Shown one piece after another: positions 51,104-56,372 of a DNA stretch of 56,372 nucleotides. Numbering within the stretch: the stretch's first letter is position 1; every line of letters starts with the position of its first letter. The translations under genes were made by a program, and so were the position numbers. Source of the DNA: an uncultured Lachnospiraceae bacterium (GTDB lineage Bacteria > Bacillota > Clostridia > Lachnospirales > Lachnospiraceae). The DNA is taken from contig CAMWXB010000019.1 of assembly GCA_947178125.1 (NCBI GenBank), positions 1 to 56,372 of the forward strand, in the 5' to 3' direction. The notes below the pieces were generated by a model. It ran no database searches, was not told where the DNA came from, and saw only the letters and a program-made list of their open reading frames with translations.

Positions 51104-52636
51104 TCAGCAAATAATCACAGTTCCGTTTACAGATACGCCCTGTACACACAGTCCAAGCTGCAGACTTTCCTCAATCTGCCTGACGACAGCCTCTTCAATG
51201 ACCTCTCCCGGAACCAGAAGTGGAATGCCCGGCGGATAAAGGCATACAAAATCACCGCTGATGCTGCCTGCCGCCTGCGCGAGCTGAATTTCCCTGACCG
51301 TACCGGAAGAACGGCTCCCATAGACCTTATTTAACGCCTGTGCGATAGTCAGTTTCACGGGCGGCGGCACTTGTGCGCTTACATATCGAAACGCCGCCTG
51401 CGCATCTTCAGTTCGAAACATCATCCTGTCATCCGTATACGAAGCCTCTGCGCACATCGGCACAGCTTTTTCTTCTTCTATCCTATCATCAATCTGCAGC
51501 AATGCATCAGCCAATCTCTGCCAGCCTTCTTCTTCATCCGCAACCGTCATAATTGCCAATACATAGCCGGCGGCCGCCATCTCCATCTGCAAATGAAATT
51601 CGTCCCTGAGCACATCATAAAGAGTCTGCCCGCTCAAAGAAGTCCCTTTCACGGAAATGACCAGCTTACAGATATCCCATGCCTGAAAACAATATCCTTT
51701 TCCCTGAACTGCATTTGGATTCCCGATGCGGATATACCGGCACTTCTCCATTCGCCGCATAAAATTTTCATAATGCCGCCTGAGCTGTGCAAAACAGGCT
51801 TCCGCTTTCTCTTTTATCTCCAAAATACAGGCATCCATGCTCGCCATCAGCACATAAGAAGGACTGCTTGACTGATAGATGCGCAGATACCGGCGAAGCC
51901 TCTCCCGGTTGACCCGGCTGCCGTTTACATGCAGCAGCGCCGTCTGCGTCATGGAAGGCAGCGTCTTATGCAGACTGTGGATAACAAGGTCCGCTCCCTG
52001 CCGTACCGCGTTTTCCGGCATATCCTGTGCCAATCCCAAATGTGCTCCGTGCGCTTCATCCACGATCAAAATCCTGTCCTTCTCATGTACAATCCGCGCT
52101 ATCTCCCGGATATCCGCTATTATGCCCTCATATGTCGGCGATGTGATCACCACCGCCCTGCATTCCGGAAACTGCGCAAGCGCCGTTCTCACGGCGGCCG
52201 GGCTGACGGCATCTGAAATATCGAACTCCGAAATTTCTCCTGGATAAAGATAGCGCATCTCCAATTCCTGTAAAAACGCCGCATGATAAACAGACTTATG
52301 ACAATTCCGCGCGGCCAGAATCATGTCCTGCCTGTCCGTTACCGCCGAAACAGCGGCCAAGATGCCGCAGGTACTCCCATTTACCAGAAAAAAGGTCTCT
52401 TCCGCGCCGTACAGCCTGGCCGCCCGCTCCTGCGCCTGCCCGATGATTCCTTCCGCCTGATGCAGATTGTCGAATCCGTCTATCTCCGTAATATCCATCC
52501 GGAAAATATCGGAAAATCCTCTTATCATGCCGTTCCGCTTATGTCCCGGCATATGATAAGGATAATAATCCGTCTTTCCATATTCGATAAGACTTTCATA
52601 TAGCGGCCTTATCTTCTGCTTTTCTCCATGATTCAA
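51104..52636 (-). CDS. Orn/Lys/Arg decarboxylase-family PLP enzyme
   Basis: A 510-residue fold-type I PLP enzyme of the YaaO/SpeA-like decarboxylase group. DEAHGAHLG holds the Asp that contacts the PLP ring nitrogen, and HSLHKTLPSMTQ the Schiff-base Lys. The N-terminus has YHMPGHKRN. I start at a TTG at 52636, which has AAGGAG 7 bases upstream and overlaps the HD gene by 41 bases; an ATG further up would overlap by 98. The amino acid it decarboxylates, lysine or arginine, is not clear. Confidence 0.9.
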   Translation of the reverse strand: MNHGEKQKIRPLYESLIEYGKTDYYPYHMPGHKRNGMIRGFSDIFRMDITEIDGFDNLHQAEGIIGQAQERAARLYGAEETFFLVNGSTCGILAAVSAVTDRQDMILAARNCHKSVYHAAFLQELEMRYLYPGEISEFDISDAVSPAAVRTALAQFPECRAVVITSPTYEGIIADIREIARIVHEKDRILIVDEAHGAHLGLAQDMPENAVRQGADLVIHSLHKTLPSMTQTALLHVNGSRVNRERLRRYLRIYQSSSPSYVLMASMDACILEIKEKAEACFAQLRRHYENFMRRMEKCRYIRIGNPNAVQGKGYCFQAWDICKLVISVKGTSLSGQTLYDVLRDEFHLQMEMAAAGYVLAIMTVADEEEGWQRLADALLQIDDRIEEEKAVPMCAEASYTDDRMMFRTEDAQAAFRYVSAQVPPPVKLTIAQALNKVYGSRSSGTVREIQLAQAAGSISGDFVCLYPPGIPLLVPGEVIEEAVVRQIEESLQLGLCVQGVSVNGTVIIC

Positions 52637-53216
52637 GCTGTTTCTCCTTATCACGCTTCCGCTTCGCCTCAACAAAATCATACCGCTTCCCATGGCCTTT
52701 ATGAAGCTTCAGCGTCTCCATCAGGGAACAATATTTATCTGCGCTCGTAACGACCCATGATTCCCGGCATACGGGCGGCACAATCGTCAACGGCCACATA
52801 TGCTTTTTAATAATATCCCTCTGAATATCTGTCAGCTGATACTCTTTATCCGCATTCCGCAGCGCAATGCCGGGATGCCAGAACCCGTGCAGCCGCTTCC
52901 GCTCCGGCACATATCCCTTATCATGCCAGTCATAAAGAAAATAATCATGCAGCAGAGACCCCCGTATCAAGTCTCTCTTGTTGCAATGCAGACGCAGCTT
53001 TTTATTTAAAATCAGGCTATACCGCGCCACGCTCAGGCAATGGTCGTTGACCGTCATATTCCCATGCTGGATATGCGCCTTCGTCATCTGAAAATTATCG
53101 GAATGAATGATATCATCCCCGTATTTTTCTAATAGCGCATGAATCCTGCGATACCGTTCGTAATGCCTTTTCAGCCTTTCCTTTCTCCGTTCCCTGATCT
53201 TTTCCCCAATACTCAT
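52596..53216 (-). CDS. HD-domain protein
   Basis: A 206-residue protein with a basic N-terminal helix (KIRERRKERLKRHYERYRR) and an HD phosphohydrolase core: His in NDHCLSVARYS, the HD pair in GSLLHDYFLYDWH, then HGFWHPGIAL and the Asp of TSADKYCSL. It ends in another highly basic helix (FVEAKRKRDKEKQ). The substrate is unknown. Its 3' end overlaps the decarboxylase start, so both are one transcript. A structured repeat lies just upstream. Confidence 0.85.
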   Translation of the reverse strand: MSIGEKIRERRKERLKRHYERYRRIHALLEKYGDDIIHSDNFQMTKAHIQHGNMTVNDHCLSVARYSLILNKKLRLHCNKRDLIRGSLLHDYFLYDWHDKGYVPERKRLHGFWHPGIALRNADKEYQLTDIQRDIIKKHMWPLTIVPPVCRESWVVTSADKYCSLMETLKLHKGHGKRYDFVEAKRKRDKEKQLESWRKAEDKAAI

Positions 53217-53260
53217 CCTGTTATCATGTCCTTTCTTAATATATCTCTCTATCTCTCATG

Positions 53261-53371
53261 GCAGAATGGCCGTCAGGACATTCTGCAGGGTGAGAAAGGT
53301 CCGCTCGCGGACCGTAGAAGTTCTTGGCGTCTCGTCCTATGGCGAGACGCCTTTAGAACTTCTTCTCACCC
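53261..53371 (-). repeat. Structured intergenic element, copy D (best-formed)
   Basis: On the minus strand GGGTGAGAA closes perfectly with TTCTCACCC (9 bp); inside, AGAAGTTCT/AGAACTTCT (9 bp) carries a GGCGTCTCG/CGAGACGCC hairpin (9 bp), next to a GGTCCG/CGGACC hairpin. A terminal GCAGAATG/CATTCTGC hairpin follows. The TGA of the closing arm is the stop codon of the glycosyltransferase gene, so the element overlaps its end by six bases. Confidence 0.85.
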
Positions 53372-54541
53372 TTCTATCAGATTATGCAGCACGGCCGCGC
53401 GGTGCTCCCATGTATGCGCCGCTTTCGCCATCTCATATCCATTATCAATGATTTCCTGCAATCTATCCGGATTAGCCAGCAGTCCATATACTATCTCCGG
53501 CAGCGCTTCCGGATGCGCCGGCGAGTATATCCTGCAGTTTTCTTTATCCAGCAAAATCTCCTCCAGATAAACGCTGCTGTCCGTCAGGCACAATGCCCCG
53601 TTCAGCATCGAGTTAAAAATCCGGTCATGCGCGCCGTCCCGAAACCAGGGCATCACATTCAGAGAAATCTTACTCTGACAAAGCTTTTTCAGACAGCCCA
53701 CAGAATCCAGGCTGCTGCCATTGATCAGATTTTCCGGCTTTTTACAATCGAGCGCCTCCCATCCGCCGCCATAAACATGTACTTTAATGCCGGCATCCAC
53801 TAGCGCCTGCACCGCCTGCCCCCTTGTAGTGAACCGGACATACAAATCGATAAAAGTCAGTTGGCTCATGACCTTTTTCAATTCTTCCTCCGTCACTTCC
53901 GGTATCTCTCTGCGGATATGCTCCTCAGCGACCTCTTCCACCGTCCGCATCGGATGCGCCAGCAGATCGTCTATCATTCCATAATAAAACGCCGTGTACT
54001 CGTCGTCAATCCTTGTAATATATTTCTCAAACTGCTCCGGCCGCGTATAATTACCCACCATCGTGACCTCATATCTGCGGTACTCCGCCGGCGTGTACGA
54101 TTTATTCGGATAAAGCTGCGTTCCGGCGAGCGGCAGAAACGGACCATTTACAATCTCCGGAAAAAATCTCCGCATATACCTCTCATGATTCCTGTCAATG
54201 CTGATATGATGATAGTCTTTCGGGTGTTTCTCCAAAAAATGATGGTAGTACATTGGATGGTCCACAACGATATTATAACTCGGTATCCGCAACGCGTCCC
54301 ACATCATCCTGTCATGTTCATCCAAAAAAATCTCTTCCCCACTCATTCCGTGAAAATTAAAATTGACAAGCACCGTATTTCCCTTCTCAAAAAACTGAAA
54401 AAAGCGGTTGGTACTGCTCCACGGACGACTCAGATCAAAAATATAAGTCTGATGCCCCATTTTCTGAAATGCTTCCGCTAACTGTATTGAAAAATATCCC
54501 TGCGTCTCAATATCTCCCTCAAAAAGCATTATCTTTTTCAT
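53366..54541 (-). CDS. CgeB-like glycosyltransferase-fold protein
   Basis: A 391-residue protein with a two-Rossmann GT-B-like layout. It resembles the CgeB/spore-protein YkvP family: an N-terminal DUF3880-like half and a C-terminal glycosyltransferase half with VYGGGWEAL, SKISLNVMPWF, DRIFNSMLNGALCLTD. CgeB takes part in late spore-surface maturation in Bacillus. The donor sugar is unknown. AGGA precedes the ATG; the gene overlaps the end of the HD gene by 23 bases. Its last codons lie inside the structured repeat. Confidence 0.82.
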   Translation of the reverse strand: MKKIMLFEGDIETQGYFSIQLAEAFQKMGHQTYIFDLSRPWSSTNRFFQFFEKGNTVLVNFNFHGMSGEEIFLDEHDRMMWDALRIPSYNIVVDHPMYYHHFLEKHPKDYHHISIDRNHERYMRRFFPEIVNGPFLPLAGTQLYPNKSYTPAEYRRYEVTMVGNYTRPEQFEKYITRIDDEYTAFYYGMIDDLLAHPMRTVEEVAEEHIRREIPEVTEEELKKVMSQLTFIDLYVRFTTRGQAVQALVDAGIKVHVYGGGWEALDCKKPENLINGSSLDSVGCLKKLCQSKISLNVMPWFRDGAHDRIFNSMLNGALCLTDSSVYLEEILLDKENCRIYSPAHPEALPEIVYGLLANPDRLQEIIDNGYEMAKAAHTWEHRAAVLHNLIEG

Positions 54542-55241
54542 CGATTTTCCTGTCCTTCTTATTGCTCATTCTTACTTCGCGAAGAAGCTCTCTGCCTTCG
54601 CCGTAACCTGCACGGACTTCCTGCAGCATACTCCGGTAAAAGTTCACCGCCGAATCCTGCCTGGCTTTTGCAATTTCTTTTCCCCGTACGGTATAAAAAG
54701 AATCGTAAATTCCTTCCAGCTTATACTTATATTCCTGAAAAAACGACTCCTCACTGTCATCCGTCCCATCCGACACCTGACCATCCGGCGTCAAAGAATA
54801 TAAAGGCTGCGCCAGCTGCCCCTTATACATTAGAGTGCGGGCGATACCGATCGTGCCGGATACATCGATTTTATCCGCATCGAATAAAATCTTCTCCTCA
54901 ATGTTCTCCGGCCGGCAGTCTTTCCGAAAACGATGTACCCGAATGCACCTGCTGACACGCTCCGCAAACGCTTTCGCATAGTGGTTTTCCACCAAAAAAG
55001 CATACGCCTTATCCGCTCCCGCTTTTGCATGACATATCGCTGGATTTTCATACTGTTCTTTTCTTCCGATATCATGTAACAGGCATGCACAGACCAACAC
55101 GTCATAGTCCACATTCTGCTCCGTCCGCGCAATCTCCAGCGCCATATACAACACTCTGTAAATATGTTCCTTGTCGTGCGCACTGTCTTCCATACACGAC
55201 AACATATAATTTTCCCATTGTAAATAATTTTCTTCTGTCAT
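54519..55241 (-). CDS. HD-domain phosphohydrolase
   Basis: A 240-residue HD hydrolase similar to YedJ-type proteins: His in HDKEHIYRVLYMALEIA, the HD pair in CLLHDIGR, His in HAKAGADKAY and Asp in LFDADKID. Residues 200-240 form a basic tail. I start at ATG 55241, since GGAGC lies 9 bases upstream and inside the longer frame. It opens a run with the CgeB-like gene. Confidence 0.88.
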   Translation of the reverse strand: MTEENYLQWENYMLSCMEDSAHDKEHIYRVLYMALEIARTEQNVDYDVLVCACLLHDIGRKEQYENPAICHAKAGADKAYAFLVENHYAKAFAERVSRCIRVHRFRKDCRPENIEEKILFDADKIDVSGTIGIARTLMYKGQLAQPLYSLTPDGQVSDGTDDSEESFFQEYKYKLEGIYDSFYTVRGKEIAKARQDSAVNFYRSMLQEVRAGYGEGRELLREVRMSNKKDRKIDEKDNAF

Positions 55242-55329
55242 AAATATCGGGCTCCTTATCATAAAATTTCATCATCTCAGCTTAAAAAATCGCAAAATTT
55301 CATCTTTGCAGAAAATTTATCAGCAGGCC

Positions 55330-55968
55330 TTAATCCTTGCAGATAAATTTACTTGCAAGCTTATAGACTTGCATAACGCTTTTGGATGACAAATCCCATG
55401 TAGATAATTCAGCCGCTACCAAATCGGCGTGTTTTTTGCTGATATCCCGAAGGCTGTTCCCGGCAGACTTTCTTACATACTCGCTTTCATCCTCTTTATG
55501 GCTTGCCAACAGCTCGACTGCCATTTCCGGATGCTCCTTAAAATAAGGCCGGCTGGTCCATACTCGCAGGCCCTCGGAAGCTGCCCTGCGGACATTCGCA
55601 CGCTTATCTGTGAACCAGTCCCGAATGACAGGAAGTGCCTTTTCATATCCGATACCTGCACAATAATTGTCAAAAGCCATAGCCAATATTTCCTGCACTT
55701 TCCAGCTTTCATGCCGGCTGACCGTATTCCGCAGAAATTCCAGCGCATCCGGATATCTATCCGCTACATATCCTGCAAGAAAAACACCGACTTCCTGAAT
55801 CTGAAAATTATCAGATTGGTAAAGTACCGGAAAAATAGCATAACACTCCTGCGGCGTATGCTCTTTATAATATTTCGCAGCCTCTGTTTTGACAATCTTT
55901 AAACTGTCTTTTTCCGGAATTAATTGTGACAAATATTCTATGTATTTTTCCATATCCTCTCTTCTCAT
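55330..55968 (-). CDS. HEAT-repeat protein, DNA alkylation repair (AlkD-like)
   Basis: A 212-residue all-helical protein of the AlkD/DNA_alkylation superfamily with consecutive HEAT-like pairs (WKVQEILAMAFDNYCAGIGY, RANVRRAASEGLRVW, EYVRKSAGNSLRDISKKH). AlkD removes alkylated purines; the key Trp/Asp/Arg positions cannot be confirmed by eye. AGAGGCGG lies six bases before the ATG. Confidence 0.8.
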   Translation of the reverse strand: MRREDMEKYIEYLSQLIPEKDSLKIVKTEAAKYYKEHTPQECYAIFPVLYQSDNFQIQEVGVFLAGYVADRYPDALEFLRNTVSRHESWKVQEILAMAFDNYCAGIGYEKALPVIRDWFTDKRANVRRAASEGLRVWTSRPYFKEHPEMAVELLASHKEDESEYVRKSAGNSLRDISKKHADLVAAELSTWDLSSKSVMQVYKLASKFICKD

Positions 55969-56163
55969 TCCATCCGCCTCTTATTATAGCCGGGTATAAG
56001 AATAAAATTTTTTTAAAATCTATATTAAATTAATCATATCACATTTTTTTATAAAAGCACATTCTTTATGATGATTTGCTTAAATTGCCATTTCATTATT
56101 TGAAAAATAACGCACAAAAAAAGACCCCTTTCTTGTTCAACTGTTACAAAAAAGAGACCCTAC

Positions 56164-56240
56164 AATGAGCCACTGGGGATATCAAACAGGGGTTCGAATC
56201 CCTTTCGACTTACTTGTCTATTTTAATGAGCCACTGGGGA
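56164..56240. repeat. Direct repeat of the tRNA-Lys 3' end
   Basis: AATGAGCCACTGGGGAT occurs at 56164-56180 and again at 56225-56241, inside the 3' end (T-stem and acceptor) of tRNA-Lys. The first copy is an isolated 17-base fragment 61 bases away. Such a duplicated tRNA end is typical of an attachment site, or of decay of a tandem tRNA. Confidence 0.8.
56188..56212 (+). other. tRNA 3' fragment-like sequence
   Basis: AGGGGTTCGAATCCCT is a perfect T-arm in the plus-strand sense, followed by TTCGACTTA that could be an acceptor strand. No 5' half is present, so it is a fragment, lying between the two copies of the tRNA-Lys end repeat. Confidence 0.55.
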
Positions 56241-56299
56241 TTCGAACCCCAGACAACTTGATTAAAAGTCAAGTGCTCTACCACCTGAGCTAGTGGCCC
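56227..56299 (-). tRNA. tRNA-Lys (TTT)
   Basis: 73 bases without an encoded CCA. GGGCCAC pairs with GTGGCTC in the acceptor stem; the D-arm, the anticodon stem around CTTTTAA (anticodon TTT), and the T-arm GGGGTTCGAATCCCC are all well formed. The discriminator base is A. Confidence 0.96.
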
Positions 56300-56323
56300 A
56301 TAACAATTATTGATAAAACAAAA

Positions 56324-56372
56324 TGCCCAGAACCGGAATCGAACCAGTGACACGAGGATTTTCAGTCCTCTG
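56324..56372 (-). tRNA. tRNA-Phe (GAA), cut by the window edge
   Basis: The 3' part of a tRNA: anticodon stem GAGGA around CTGAAAA (anticodon GAA), variable loop, T-arm CCGGTTCGATT-type and acceptor strand TTCTGGGC plus discriminator A. The 5' part lies beyond the window. It is followed by tRNA-Lys 24 bases downstream, so the two belong to one tRNA operon. Confidence 0.93.

Noticed and set aside
1..56372. CRISPR arrays
   Set aside because: No regularly spaced direct repeats of 25-40 bases and no cas-like proteins; the only short tandem array is the in-frame 12-bp repeat.
1..56372. Insertion sequences or integrases
   Set aside because: No transposase or integrase reading frame is recognisable in any frame, despite the duplicated spmA fragment and tRNA repeat.

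Overview
The window looks like a chromosome segment of a spore-forming, low-GC Gram-positive gut anaerobe of the Lachnospiraceae (Clostridium cluster XIVa) type. The support is a FabK/FabF/FabZ/FabH-type fatty-acid cluster, a Bacillus-like yaaO-yaaR-holB-yaaT(ricT)-trmN6-rsmI gene run, a spore maturation gene (spmA), YesMN-type two-component regulation, a DUF4317-like protein and strong AGGAGG ribosome binding sites. Species cannot be fixed from sequence alone. Most genes lie on the minus strand.

Region 1 (about 1-28 kb) is largely plant-polysaccharide catabolism. It holds a KDG kinase-KDPG aldolase operon (2056-3153, 1387-2019), a second PfkB sugar kinase (6627-7715), a GH78 alpha-L-rhamnosidase (7834-10551), a GH105 unsaturated glycuronyl hydrolase (19130-20251) in one operon with a YesMN histidine kinase/response regulator pair, and divergently a CUT1 ABC importer (23888-27039) plus a zinc alcohol dehydrogenase. 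A third aldolase, fused to a glyoxalase-like domain, sits at 33772-34731 behind a ROK regulator. Together these suggest uptake and cleavage of rhamnogalacturonan/pectin oligosaccharides with flow into KDG, KDPG and pyruvate. KduI, KduD and the importer ATPase are not in the window. Between them are regulators, a MATE pump, a UvrD-like helicase, an AlbA_2 regulator and small accessory genes.

Region 2 (about 28-38.8 kb) is patchier and more AT-rich. It contains a hemerythrin-CheX-like fusion, a broken partial duplicate of spmA, a GNAT acetyltransferase overlapping a 62-residue protein, a leucine-rich-like orphan, intact spmA, a polytopic membrane protein, and an AraC/GH5/SMR group.

Region 3 (38.9-46.1 kb) is a type II fatty acid synthesis cluster (acpP-fabK, then fabD-fabG-fabF-fabZ-flavoprotein-fabH). 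Both sub-operons carry a TTTGA-N3-TCAAA palindrome upstream, like FabT sites. No acc genes are present. Region 4 (46.1-56.4 kb) is the yaa/yab housekeeping cluster, two HD-domain proteins, a CgeB-like glycosyltransferase, an AlkD-like protein, tRNA-Lys and the 3' part of tRNA-Phe.

The most unusual signal is a family of four structured intergenic elements (36458-36533, 38866-38946, 42861-42994, 53261-53371). Each begins at, or within a base of, the stop codon of a minus-strand gene. They share a closing GTGAGAA/TTCTCAC stem, while their inner hairpins differ in sequence but still pair. A different, larger foldback element lies at 47046-47271.
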